A DNA stretch of 11,466 bases from JAXHUK01 sp034189725 (GCA_034189725.1 JAXHUK010000007.1:1-11466); one strand, 5' to 3'; counted from the stretch's first letter, positions 1-6,678 are shown. Notes: a model not told the origin generated them from the letters alone. A program made the numbers and translations.

Positions 1-84
1 GCAGCATTCGATGAGCGTGCGCACGAAGCTGATTTGCGTTTCGAAGATGTTCTGAAAGACCTGAAGCAGCGTGGCAGAATATAG
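1..84 (+). CDS. Antitoxin of a type II toxin-antitoxin pair, C-terminal end only
   Basis: An open frame enters from the left edge and gives 27 residues ending LKDLKQRGRI before a TAG stop. The acidic then basic tail, with a terminal pattern like xELxxxGRL, resembles the ends of short Phd/RelB-like antitoxins encoded just before RelE toxins. That resemblance is from memory. The toxin gene starts inside this frame and overlaps it by 14 bp, the usual antitoxin-first arrangement that couples translation. The DNA-binding N-terminus and the promoter lie outside the window, so the antitoxin family cannot be fixed. Most of the confidence comes from the neighbour. Confidence 0.6.
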   Translation, partial: AAFDERAHEADLRFEDVLKDLKQRGRI

Positions 85-331
85 GATTCTGATCAAGCCT
101 TCTGCGGTCAAAGAAATTGAAGACATCCCTTTGAAAAAAGACCGCCAGCGAATCATTAACCGCATACGTTCACTGTCAGCCAGTCCCAGACCACCACAGT
201 GCGAGAAGCTATCTGGGCAGGATAAGTATCGTCTTAGACAAGGGCGCTATCGTATCATATATTCGATAAATGACCAGCATTCCGTAGTAAATGTTGTAAA
301 AATTGGTCATCGGAAAGATATCTACCGGTGA
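71..331 (+). CDS. RelE/ParE-superfamily toxin
   Basis: The 86-residue protein has the length and layout of RelE-type toxins: an N-terminal YRILIKPSAVKEI strand-helix, a central basic region, then YRLRQGRYRIIYSI (residues 53-66) and the C-terminal VKIGHRKDIYR (76-86). The basic and aromatic residues R59, R61, H80, R81 and Y85 sit where RelE family members place their RNA-binding and catalytic groups. Members of this fold usually cleave mRNA on the ribosome, while the ParE branch poisons gyrase; the sequence alone does not separate them. The GTG start is chosen because the family begins MAxYRIxIKPSA, and it overlaps the antitoxin by 14 bp. No strong ribosome binding site is visible, which suggests translational coupling to the antitoxin. 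Confidence 0.85.
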   Translation: MAEYRILIKPSAVKEIEDIPLKKDRQRIINRIRSLSASPRPPQCEKLSGQDKYRLRQGRYRIIYSINDQHSVVNVVKIGHRKDIYR

Positions 332-423
332 ATTCGAATTCAGGCGTACTCGTTTTCATATCCTCGTCAATAAACTGACCTCATCAGTTCTTTGCACAGA
401 CAATTTTTGCCGCAGGTATATTG

Positions 424-442
424 AGTAGCTGAACAGGCTACT
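424..442. repeat. Inverted repeat, 6-bp arms
   Basis: AGTAGC (424-429) and GCTACT (437-442) are perfect reverse complements around a 7-nt loop. No T-run follows on either strand, so it is not a standard intrinsic terminator. On its own a 6-bp stem is weak evidence. It lies 9 bp before a second, longer inverted repeat. Confidence 0.4.
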
Positions 443-451
443 TGCTGCTTT

Positions 452-486
452 ACTACACTCTGAGTTACTGCTAAGCTTAGTGTAGT
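452..486. repeat. Inverted repeat, 8-bp arms, upstream of mnmA
   Basis: ACTACACT (452-459) and AGTGTAGT (479-486) are perfect reverse complements around a 19-nt loop. A 10-bp palindrome, CTAAGCTTAG (471-480), overlaps the right side, so two alternative pairings are possible. There is no T-run after it. It could be an operator for a dimeric regulator, part of a leader RNA of mnmA, or chance; nothing here separates these. Confidence 0.45.
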
Positions 487-569
487 GGCATCCACAGAGT
501 TATCAGAAAAGTATCCACTTATCGAACCAATTGCCTGGTAAATCGACGAACCGTATGAAAAGCTGAGAC

Positions 570-1643
570 ATGGCACGAGTACTAGTAGCGATGAGCGGCG
601 GCGTTGATTCATCTGTCGCTGCAGCACTTCTGAAAGAGGATGGTCATGAGGTCACAGGCGTGACTATGAAGGTATGGGATGGCGAATCCCTGCCGCAACG
701 AGAAGCTCATGGCTGCTATGGCCCGGATGAGGATGATATAGAGGATGCTCGTAGTATAGCCCGAATACTTGATATCCCATTCTATGTTTTCGATCTCACC
801 GCAGAATACAGGGCCGAGGTTCTGGACTATGTTCGCCATGAATACTTCTCAGGGCGAACGCCAAATCCTTGCGTGAGGTGTAATCGCAGGGTTAAGCTGG
901 ATATGCTGGTGGAGAAGGCGCGTGATGACGGTATCGAGTTCGAGTTCGTGGCCACAGGCCACTATGCGCGTGTAGAACAAATTCAGAGCAGTGGTCGCTA
1001 TGTTCTCAAGAAAGCGCGTGATTGGGAGAAGGATCAATCCTATTTCCTTTATGCTTTGTCGCAGGAGCAACTCAGCCGTGCTTTTTTCCCACTGGGAGAT
1101 TTTACTAAAGCAGAGGTGGTAGGGATGGCGTTCCAGCGACAACTTGGTGTTGCGCAGAGAGCGGAGAGCCAGGACTTCATAGCTGGGGGTTACTCTTCAA
1201 TTATGGGGACATCTGCCCAGCCGGGGCTCATATTCGACCGCCAGGGTACTATGTTGGGTCGTCACCGCGGAATCCCATATTACACCATCGGGCAGCGAAA
1301 AGGTCTTGGTATATCAGCCAAAGAGGCGCTGTATGTTACTGAAATCGATTGTGCACAGAATGCCTTGATCGTTGGAACAAAAGAGGAAGTGTATGGCAAT
1401 GAGCTTATATGCTCAGAGATGAACTGGATAGTGCTGCCAGATTTGGAACACGCTCTTTCTGTAAAGGCAAAGATACGATATAGCCATAGTGAGAGCGAAG
1501 CCATTGCTACTCCCCTGGAGGATGGGAGAGTGCGTGTGGTGTTCACTGAACCGCAGATGGCGATTACTCCGGGTCAGGCTGTTGTATTCTACGATATTGA
1601 TACTGTGGTTGGGGGTGGTACAATAGAGGCATCATTACGGTGA
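570..1643 (+). CDS. mnmA: tRNA-specific 2-thiouridylase MnmA
   Basis: MnmA adenylates U34 in the wobble position of Lys, Glu and Gln tRNAs and replaces O2 with sulfur. The 357-residue length is normal for the family (E. coli 368). The PP-loop ATPase motif SGGVDSS is at 9-15, followed by CYGPDEDDIEDAR (49-61), TPNPCVRCN (97-105), ATGHYA (128-133), DQSYFLY (155-161), GQRKGLG (241-247) and a C-terminal PGQAVVFYD (334-342) that closes the beta-barrel domain. C104 matches the first catalytic Cys. The usual second Cys, in ESQxxCF, is missing: the protein reads ESQDFIAGG (199-207). An extra Cys (C101) lies at the position of Asp99 in E. coli, giving CxxC. The ATG is preferred because MARVLVAMSGG matches family N-termini. 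nadA follows closely and may be cotranscribed. Confidence 0.95.
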   Translation: MARVLVAMSGGVDSSVAAALLKEDGHEVTGVTMKVWDGESLPQREAHGCYGPDEDDIEDARSIARILDIPFYVFDLTAEYRAEVLDYVRHEYFSGRTPNPCVRCNRRVKLDMLVEKARDDGIEFEFVATGHYARVEQIQSSGRYVLKKARDWEKDQSYFLYALSQEQLSRAFFPLGDFTKAEVVGMAFQRQLGVAQRAESQDFIAGGYSSIMGTSAQPGLIFDRQGTMLGRHRGIPYYTIGQRKGLGISAKEALYVTEIDCAQNALIVGTKEEVYGNELICSEMNWIVLPDLEHALSVKAKIRYSHSESEAIATPLEDGRVRVVFTEPQMAITPGQAVVFYDIDTVVGGGTIEASLR

Positions 1644-1658
1644 GACTGACACCGCGAG

Positions 1659-1668
1659 AAGGAAGAAG
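1659..1668 (+). promoter_or_regulatory. Ribosome binding site deciding the nadA start
   Basis: AAGGAAGAAG lies 7 nt before the ATG at 1676. The frame also has an upstream GTG at 1640 that overlaps the mnmA stop, but that start has no comparable Shine-Dalgarno match. Confidence 0.6.
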
Positions 1669-1675
1669 CTACTCA

Positions 1676-2599
1676 ATGAATGGAGAATTATCGTTATTGG
1701 ATAGGGTACTGAGACTGAGGAATGAGAGGAACGCTGTCATCCTCGCCCATAATTATCAACGGGCTGATGTTCAGGACATCGCGGATTTCACCGGTGACTC
1801 ATTGGAACTCAGTCAGAAAGCCGCTACGACCGATGCCGATGTGATCGTCTTTTGCGGAGTTCAGTTTATGGCAGAAACTGCCTCTATACTCTGTCCTGAC
1901 AAGGTTGTCTTATTGCCTGACGTAGAAGCGGGTTGCCCTATGGCGGACATGATTACTGCTGAGAGATTGCGGCAGAGAAAACAAGAGTTACCAGGTGTTG
2001 TCGTTATCTGCTATGTTAATTCATCTGCAGAGGTGAAGGCCGAATCCGATATTTGCTGTACATCTGCAAACGCGGTGAGAGTAATCGAAAGCGTTGATAT
2101 GGCTCATAAGATTCTCTTTGTACCCGACCAGTATTTGGGACACTATGCAGCGAGTAAGACGGGCAGGGAAATGGCACTGTGGCCAGGATACTGTCCCACG
2201 CATGTTAAAATTCAACCGCATCATATTGTGGAGGCGAAGCGGGAGCACCCACAGGCCAAAGTTGCGGTTCACCCCGAATGTCGGCCTGATGTGATTGCTC
2301 TTGCTGATGAGGTGCTAAGCACCAGTGGGATGATCAGGTTCGCACAGCGTGACGAGGTTAAGGAGATGATCGTAGGCACAGAGGTAGGGATCATTCATCG
2401 TCTGAGCAAAGATAATCCCCACAAGCTGTTTATTCCTGCCTCAGAACAGGCAATTTGTCCCAATATGAAGCGAATCACCGTGGAAAAGATACTGTGGTCT
2501 CTGGAGAATATGTCACCTGAGGTGAAAGTTCCCGAAGATATTCGCGTTAAGGCAAAACTGGCTGTGGACAGGATGCTTGAAATCGGCAGGTCTCAATAA
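1676..2599 (+). CDS. nadA: Quinolinate synthase A, 4Fe-4S enzyme
   Basis: NadA condenses iminoaspartate with dihydroxyacetone phosphate to quinolinate, the entry to de novo NAD synthesis. The 307-residue protein fits the shorter bacterial/archaeal form. Visible motifs are AHNYQRADVQDIADFTGDS near the N-terminus, VEAGCPMAD, CYVNSSAEVKAESD, HPECRPDV, GTEVGIIHRL and SEQAICPNMK. Three Cys (C87, C202, C261) are the expected cluster ligands in the three pseudo-symmetric domains. A GTG 36 bp upstream would add 12 residues and overlap mnmA by 4 bp; the ATG is preferred for its ribosome binding site and N-terminus. Its partners NadB (or aspartate dehydrogenase) and NadC are not in the window. It converges on the rubrerythrin gene, with 11 bp between the stops and no visible terminator. 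Confidence 0.95.
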   Translation: MNGELSLLDRVLRLRNERNAVILAHNYQRADVQDIADFTGDSLELSQKAATTDADVIVFCGVQFMAETASILCPDKVVLLPDVEAGCPMADMITAERLRQRKQELPGVVVICYVNSSAEVKAESDICCTSANAVRVIESVDMAHKILFVPDQYLGHYAASKTGREMALWPGYCPTHVKIQPHHIVEAKREHPQAKVAVHPECRPDVIALADEVLSTSGMIRFAQRDEVKEMIVGTEVGIIHRLSKDNPHKLFIPASEQAICPNMKRITVEKILWSLENMSPEVKVPEDIRVKAKLAVDRMLEIGRSQ

Positions 2600-2610
2600 C
2601 GTTCCCTTCA

Positions 2611-3114
2611 CTAGTCCACCTTGAAGAACTTTGTTTTGGGTGAACCACAGACGGGGCATTTCTCAGGGGCTTCTCCCTCAGCCGTGTAGCCACAAACGTC
2701 GCAGACATAGAAATCTGTGTCCTGAAACTTCCCGCTACCCTGCAGGGTCTCAAGGGCTGATTTGTAGAGCGACTCATGGATCATCTCTACCTTTCGAGCC
2801 CAGTCGAATGTGCGTTCGGCTTTTGGCATTTTCTCTTGCTTTGCCTGCTCCACGAACTCAGGATACATGGACACATGTTCCATGTTCTCGCCTGAGATAG
2901 CTTCTTTCAGATTATCCTGGGTGGACTTGACTCCGTCCATCACCTCCAGGTGATTGCGAGCATGTACGATCTCTGCCATGGCTGCAGCGCGGAACAGTTT
3001 TGCAACCTGGGGGTATCCTTCCTTGTCGGCCTTACGAGCAAACGCCTGGTATGTCGTGCTCGCCTGACTTTCACCTTCAAATGCATGCTGTAGGTTTTCT
3101 GCCGTATCGGGCAT
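2611..3114 (-). CDS. rbr: Rubrerythrin, non-haem di-iron peroxidase
   Basis: Rubrerythrin reduces hydrogen peroxide in the cytoplasm of anaerobes, with electrons passing through its rubredoxin domain. The 167-residue protein has a ferritin-like four-helix domain followed by a rubredoxin domain. Expected di-iron ligands are E15 (in AFEGESQA), E48 and H51 (EIVH), E76 and E79 (GENMEH) and E110 with H113 (EMIH). The four Cys of the rubredoxin iron site are at 138, 141, 153 and 156 (CDVCG and CPVCG). A strong ribosome binding site, AAAGGAGG, stands about 7 nt before the ATG. The 85-bp gap upstream of the gene should contain its promoter, but I could not place one with confidence. The gene points to exposure of an oxygen-sensitive organism to peroxide. 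Confidence 0.95.
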   Translation of the reverse strand: MPDTAENLQHAFEGESQASTTYQAFARKADKEGYPQVAKLFRAAAMAEIVHARNHLEVMDGVKSTQDNLKEAISGENMEHVSMYPEFVEQAKQEKMPKAERTFDWARKVEMIHESLYKSALETLQGSGKFQDTDFYVCDVCGYTAEGEAPEKCPVCGSPKTKFFKVD

Positions 3115-3199
3115 CGCGATGCCTCCTTTAGTAAACTATATTTTATTGCCCTGGCGTCATGGCCGCTGTCTTTTGCATTATGGTTGTGTAATTGCCGGC

Positions 3200-3613
3200 T
3201 TATGGACTTTGCCGTTGCGCAATCTCAATCTTCATGCAACGGTCCATCACAACGGTTAGGCCAGCCTCTCTTGCCATGCACGCAGCCTCTTCGTGAATTA
3301 CCCCTTCTTGCATCCATATTGCCTTGGCTCCGATGGCAATGGCCTGTTCTACTACGGGGAGGACTTCATCGGAACGACGGAAGATGTTTACGACGTCAAT
3401 CTGTTCGGTGATGGTGGTGAGGTCAGGATGAGCCTTCTCTCCCAGGACTTCCTTGGCCATTGGTGTTACCGGTATTACGCGATACCCCTCGTTTATCAGG
3501 AAATCAGCTACCATGTAGCTGGGACGCTCTGGTTTGGGAGAAGCTCCCACCATAGCAATTGTACGGTACTCGCTCAGTATCTTTTCGATTGCGATGTTCA
3601 TATCGTCGCTCAT
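3200..3613 (-). CDS. CoA-binding domain protein, YccU family
   Basis: A single-domain Rossmann protein of 137 residues. The N-terminal part has the family nucleotide loop, TIAMVGASPKPERPSY, then strand-helix units including YRVIPVTP, DVVNIFRRSDEV and AIWMQEGVIHEEA, and ends VMDRCMKIE. This is the stand-alone CoA_binding (YccU/PH1109-like) family. Homologues bind CoA in crystals, but no reaction is established, so the function stays open. The frame extends 31 codons upstream with no family similarity. The ATG at 3613 is preferred because GAGGAG stands 7 nt before it and homologues start just before the first strand. Gaps of 85 and 119 bp to its neighbours leave operon membership uncertain. Confidence 0.88.
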   Translation of the reverse strand: MSDDMNIAIEKILSEYRTIAMVGASPKPERPSYMVADFLINEGYRVIPVTPMAKEVLGEKAHPDLTTITEQIDVVNIFRRSDEVLPVVEQAIAIGAKAIWMQEGVIHEEAACMAREAGLTVVMDRCMKIEIAQRQSP

Positions 3614-3620
3614 AGGTTCT

Positions 3621-3626
3621 CTCCTC
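3621..3626 (-). promoter_or_regulatory. Ribosome binding site deciding the CoA-binding protein start
   Basis: GAGGAG on the minus strand, 7 nt before the ATG at 3613. It supports the 137-residue product over the longer open frame that begins at 3706. Confidence 0.6.
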
Positions 3627-3732
3627 GTGATAGGGCTAGAAGATAGTCTACACTCAATAGTGCAGGTACACAAGAGTATATCTAAAAACAGCCTTGAGCA
3701 TCTCACGGATGATCATTGTGAAATGGGCGGGC

Positions 3733-4626
3733 TTACCAGTCTGGCGCCAGCTCAACAGGCACAAGTAATGATAGCTCATCGAGTGTCCATATGCCATCCG
3801 TATGGATCGTTTTTAGCTGTTTTGGCTCGGAGTAGAGTGATATCTGGCCTTCCATAACCTGGAATGTGCAGCCATTTATATAGGCGGCCTCATCGGTTGC
3901 CAGGTAGGCCACAAATGGTGCTATGGCATCCGGGTCCAGCCTGGAGATAGCTTTTCCCGTTTCACTATTTGGTGAAGAGTCCCCGGAGCGGGTTCGTTCC
4001 ATGTCGGCCTGCAATTCCGGTGATGTAGTCATCCTTGTAGCAGCGCGAGGCCGGATGGCATTACAGGTTACCCCATATCTGGCCATGTCACGGGCTACTG
4101 TCCTGGTGAATCCGATTATTCCCTCCTTGGCAGCACTATAGTTGGCTTGCCCCATGTTTCCCAAACCTGATTCAGAGGATGTATTGATAATGCGGCCACT
4201 TTGTTGTTGCCTGAATATCACACACGCAGGTTTCGTACAGTTGAAATGGCCATAGAGATGCACCTTTATTACATCGTCCCATTCCTCGGGAGTCATATTA
4301 AAGATCATCCGGTCTCTGACGAAGCCGGCATTGTTCACCAGGATATCCAGTCTGCCGAATGTGCCGATTGCGGACTGGATTATGGTTTCTCCTCCCTCGG
4401 TAGTAGCTACCGTGTCATAGTTGGCGATAGCTTCTCCGCCTCTGTCCCTGATCTCCTTTACCACCGCATCGGCTGGCGAGGTAGTTGAGCCATCGGGGGC
4501 GCTACGTATGTCATTGTTAACTACCACCTTCGCGCCCTCATCAGCCAAAAAGATGGCCTCACTTCTACCGATGCCACGGCCAGCCCCGGTGACTATAGCC
4601 ACTTTGCCTTTTAGTTTATCGCCCAT
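3733..4626 (-). CDS. Short-chain dehydrogenase, MFE-2/HSD17B4-like 3-hydroxyacyl-CoA dehydrogenase
   Basis: The 297-residue classical SDR has the NAD(P)-binding loop TGAGRGIG (13-20), NNAG (98-101), SESG (151-154) with the likely catalytic Ser151, and the YxxxK pair Y163/K167. The usual catalytic Asn position reads VHLYGHF (122-128), with His123. From memory, VHLxGxF is typical of the dehydrogenase domain of peroxisomal multifunctional enzyme 2 and its bacterial relatives. The C-terminal tail, with TDGIWTLDEL, also matches those proteins rather than FabG, which is about 50 residues shorter. The likely reaction is oxidation of a 3-hydroxyacyl-CoA or a similar secondary alcohol, but the substrate cannot be read from sequence. 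No hydratase, thiolase or acyl-CoA dehydrogenase lies nearby. AAGGAG stands 11 nt before the ATG. Confidence 0.82.
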   Translation of the reverse strand: MGDKLKGKVAIVTGAGRGIGRSEAIFLADEGAKVVVNNDIRSAPDGSTTSPADAVVKEIRDRGGEAIANYDTVATTEGGETIIQSAIGTFGRLDILVNNAGFVRDRMIFNMTPEEWDDVIKVHLYGHFNCTKPACVIFRQQQSGRIINTSSESGLGNMGQANYSAAKEGIIGFTRTVARDMARYGVTCNAIRPRAATRMTTSPELQADMERTRSGDSSPNSETGKAISRLDPDAIAPFVAYLATDEAAYINGCTFQVMEGQISLYSEPKQLKTIHTDGIWTLDELSLLVPVELAPDW

Positions 4627-4716
4627 TTCCTGTCGGTCTCCTTGTGTCTTGGAGGTCGGTTAAGGTTGTTAGAAAAGTCCTGGTCGATCCCGGAATAGTG
4701 CCTTTGAATAGTACAG

Positions 4717-4742
4717 CGAAACGATTAGCCGCCGAATTCATT
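4717..4742 (-). repeat. Half copy of the REP-like repeat, forming the end of gpsA
   Basis: Read on the minus strand, these 26 bp match positions 5890-5915 of the 55-bp element on the plus strand at 23 of 26 positions, and at 19 of the first 20. The copy encodes the final N-E-F-G-G residues of gpsA plus its TAA stop, then continues about 8 bp past the stop. The second half of the element is absent here. Confidence 0.65.
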
Positions 4743-5774
4743 GGGATTTGTAGTGAAGATACCGGCGAACTCGTGCTTTAACTCGCGCTCCATGAGTTCC
4801 GTGACTGCCTGTCGGACATCGAGACCCTCATAGAGCACGCGATACACCTGTTCAGTGATGGGCATCTCTACCTTGAACTCCCTGGCTAGCTTGAGAGCGG
4901 GAATGGTAGTGGTGACGCCCTCCGCTATACCTTGCATGGATGCGGCTATCTCTTCGAGTTTGCGTCCTATGGCGAGTTCCTGACCGACGAGGCGGTTGCG
5001 GCTCAATGAGCTTGAGCATGTAGCTACAAGGTCACCCAGCCCGGCGAGGCCGGCGAAGGTCAATGGATTTGCTCCCGCAGCTACACCGAGTCGCGTAATC
5101 TCGGCGAGACCACGTGTTATCAGACCAGCTTTGGTATTGTTTCCATATTCTAAGCCATCGACCATACCGGCCGACAATGCGATGATGTTCTTGAGCACGC
5201 CACCGAGCTCTACACCGACTACATCGGTATTGGTATAGGCGCGGAATAGCGATGAAGACATCATCATTTGCACATTCGTTGCAACCGAAGCTTCATAGGC
5301 GGCAATTACCGTTGTCGCCGGCAGCCCCTGTGCAATCTCCTGGGACAGGTTGGGGCCGGAAAGGACACAGATGTTTGGATGCAGGCGGTGATCGATCTCT
5401 TCAGCGATGACTTGAGACATTCGCTTGGCGCTATCGACCTCCAGTCCCTTGGCGACATTCACGATAAGCATAGAGTTGTCGAGATACCCTTCGAGCAGGC
5501 GAGCGTTGTGTCGCATATCCTGTGAGGGCACGGCGAGGATTACCAATCGTGCGTCCGTGAGCGCCTTGGCAATTGAAGCGGTAGACTGGAGCGTTGGGGG
5601 GAATGAGAAACCTGGAAGATGAGCGGCATTCTCATTATTTCGGTTCAGTTTTTCCGCTTCCTCTTCAGTTCGTGCCCAAAGGCTGACTTCCATCCCTCCG
5701 CGGCTGAGTAGTATCCCCAGTGTTGTGCCCCAGGAGGTGGTACCGATAATAGCGACCTTGCTCATCTCTGTCAT
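4725..5774 (-). CDS. gpsA: Glycerol-3-phosphate dehydrogenase [NAD(P)+]
   Basis: GpsA reduces dihydroxyacetone phosphate to sn-glycerol 3-phosphate, the backbone for phospholipids and the acceptor used by PlsY. The 349-residue protein starts MTEMSKVAIIGTTSWGTTLG. The nucleotide loop reads GTTSWG where most homologues have GxGSWG; I recall the same change in Dehalococcoides. Later motifs are AVPSQ, NVAKGLE (catalytic-region Lys109), LSGPNLSQEIA, VELGGVLKNIIA (Lys195) and LAGLGDLVATCSSSLSRN. The start is uncertain. ATG codons at 5774 and 5765 fit the family N-terminus but lack a good ribosome binding site, and the frame extends to an ATG at 5840. The last five codons and stop come from a short repeat. 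plsY lies upstream, separated by 280 bp that hold the full element. Confidence 0.93.
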   Translation of the reverse strand: MTEMSKVAIIGTTSWGTTLGILLSRGGMEVSLWARTEEEAEKLNRNNENAAHLPGFSFPPTLQSTASIAKALTDARLVILAVPSQDMRHNARLLEGYLDNSMLIVNVAKGLEVDSAKRMSQVIAEEIDHRLHPNICVLSGPNLSQEIAQGLPATTVIAAYEASVATNVQMMMSSSLFRAYTNTDVVGVELGGVLKNIIALSAGMVDGLEYGNNTKAGLITRGLAEITRLGVAAGANPLTFAGLAGLGDLVATCSSSLSRNRLVGQELAIGRKLEEIAASMQGIAEGVTTTIPALKLAREFKVEMPITEQVYRVLYEGLDVRQAVTELMERELKHEFAGIFTTNPNEFGG

Positions 5775-5884
5775 ATCCGTAGTCCGTTGACCGTGTCCTT
5801 GATTTATCCCCCCGTACACGGCTCCTGTTTTTGGTTCCATTTTAAGAGTTAAACCTAGGTGATGTATCAGTAATTTCCCACGAA

Positions 5885-5939
5885 CCCCGAATGAATTCGG
5901 GGGCTAATCATTCCGATTAGTCCTCCAATTCATTGGAGG
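5885..5939. repeat. REP-like element: three tandem hairpins in one large imperfect palindrome
   Basis: Three perfect inverted repeats follow one another: CCCCGAAT/ATTCGGGG (5885-5892, 5895-5902), CTAATC/GATTAG (5904-5909, 5915-5920) and CCTCCAAT/ATTGGAGG (5922-5929, 5932-5939). The whole element is itself a palindrome. Arm 5885-5909 pairs with 5915-5939 at 20 of 25 Watson-Crick positions plus 2 G-T pairs, around a 5-nt centre. It can therefore fold as three small hairpins or one long one. No T-run follows on either strand, so it is not an ordinary terminator. It lies between plsY and gpsA, in a 280-bp gap that otherwise holds no visible gene. Confidence 0.8.
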
Positions 5940-6054
5940 TTGTACAAAAAGACCAGAAAACAAAGCTATGTGCACAATTCGAATTAAGAATATAATGGTT
6001 CAAAGTTGAGGCTCAATGCCCTCTCAGCTACTCATTTTGCTTTTTGATTTTTAA

Positions 6055-6678
6055 TTAGTTTTGTCTCTTTTCCCCTTTCTGCCCCACTTTGCTTTCGGTG
6101 CCTGACAGTAGTCTCGATATGTTATCTCGATGCTGGATGATAATCAAAGCAACCGCGACTGCGGTGAAGATGACGTATACTACAGGAGCCATGTCCAGGG
6201 CTGATAAGACGGCCATAATCACCACTGCACTCGTTGCCCCCAATAATGAACCCAGGGAAGCATAGCGGGTTACTGCGACGATGAGGGCAAAGATGGCCAG
6301 GCTTGCAGCAGCAACCAGCGGTGCCATGACGAATAATGCACCCACTGAGGTGGCGACTCCGCGGCCTCCCTGAAACCTGATGAATATCGACCAGTCGTGT
6401 CCCGCGATGGCTGCGAAGCCTGCGGCCATTTCTCCGACGGGAGACCCCAGGGTGTATTTTGCTATGAGGACGGCGATGACGCCCTTGAGCACATCGGCGA
6501 TAAGGGCGATAGCAGCAGCTTTTGTTCCCAGAGTACGTAATACGTTGGTGGAGCCTGTCTTGCCGCTCCCATATGCTCTAACGTCCACCCCTCGAATCTT
6601 TCCCAATAGTACCCCTGATGGGATAGAACCGATCAAATAGCTGCCGATGACGACGATGATGAATTCGATCTCGCTCAT
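6055..6678 (-). CDS. plsY: Acyl-phosphate:glycerol-3-phosphate acyltransferase PlsY
   Basis: PlsY is an inner-membrane enzyme that transfers an acyl group from acyl phosphate to glycerol 3-phosphate, the first acylation in bacterial phospholipid synthesis. The 207-residue protein is hydrophobic, with about five membrane segments. All three family motifs are visible: GSGKTGSTN (37-45; the usual form is GSGNxGATN), GHDWSIFIRFQGGRGVAT (93-110) and HRDNISRLLSGTE (183-195). GSIPSG (17-22) is also typical. The basic tail KVGQKGEKRQN is probably cytoplasmic. GGAGG lies only 2 nt before the ATG, tighter than ideal. It stands 42 bp after der and upstream of gpsA, whose product is its substrate; der-plsY-gpsA is a recurrent bacterial order. 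Confidence 0.95.
   Translation of the reverse strand: MSEIEFIIVVIGSYLIGSIPSGVLLGKIRGVDVRAYGSGKTGSTNVLRTLGTKAAAIALIADVLKGVIAVLIAKYTLGSPVGEMAAGFAAIAGHDWSIFIRFQGGRGVATSVGALFVMAPLVAAASLAIFALIVAVTRYASLGSLLGATSAVVIMAVLSALDMAPVVYVIFTAVAVALIIIQHRDNISRLLSGTESKVGQKGEKRQN

Larger units (their letters stand above)
332..569. other. Intergenic region before mnmA
   Basis: This 238-bp gap between the toxin and mnmA is A+T-richer than its flanks and holds no convincing gene. The minus-strand open frame across it (367-627) has no recognisable product and runs into mnmA. The gap carries two neighbouring inverted repeats, listed separately. I could not place a confident promoter, and the sequence just before mnmA (AGCTGAGAC) is only a weak ribosome binding site. 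Confidence 0.6.

Noticed and set aside
330..341. GAATTCGAATTC palindrome, with AATTCGAATT also at 5976-5985, as a shared repeat
   Set aside because: Only the 10-bp A+T-rich core is shared, the flanks do not match, and it is not part of the REP-like element.
487..530. Possible DnaA boxes (CATCCACA and TATCCACT) before mnmA
   Set aside because: Both are imperfect, only two are present, and no dnaA, dnaN or A+T-rich unwinding region accompanies them.
367..839. Minus-strand open frames (367-627 and 609-839) around the mnmA start
   Set aside because: They have no recognisable motifs and overlap the clear mnmA gene. They read as shadows.
2600..2610. Bidirectional terminator between nadA and rubrerythrin
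   Set aside because: The 11-bp gap has no inverted repeat or T-run.
3614..3706. 31-residue N-terminal extension of the CoA-binding protein
   Set aside because: It is a Cys/Leu-rich stretch unlike the family, while the internal ATG at 3613 has a good ribosome binding site.
6030..6056. T-rich run beyond the plsY stop as a terminator
   Set aside because: The T-run lies on the plus strand. For minus-strand plsY it is an A-run with no stable G+C hairpin before it.
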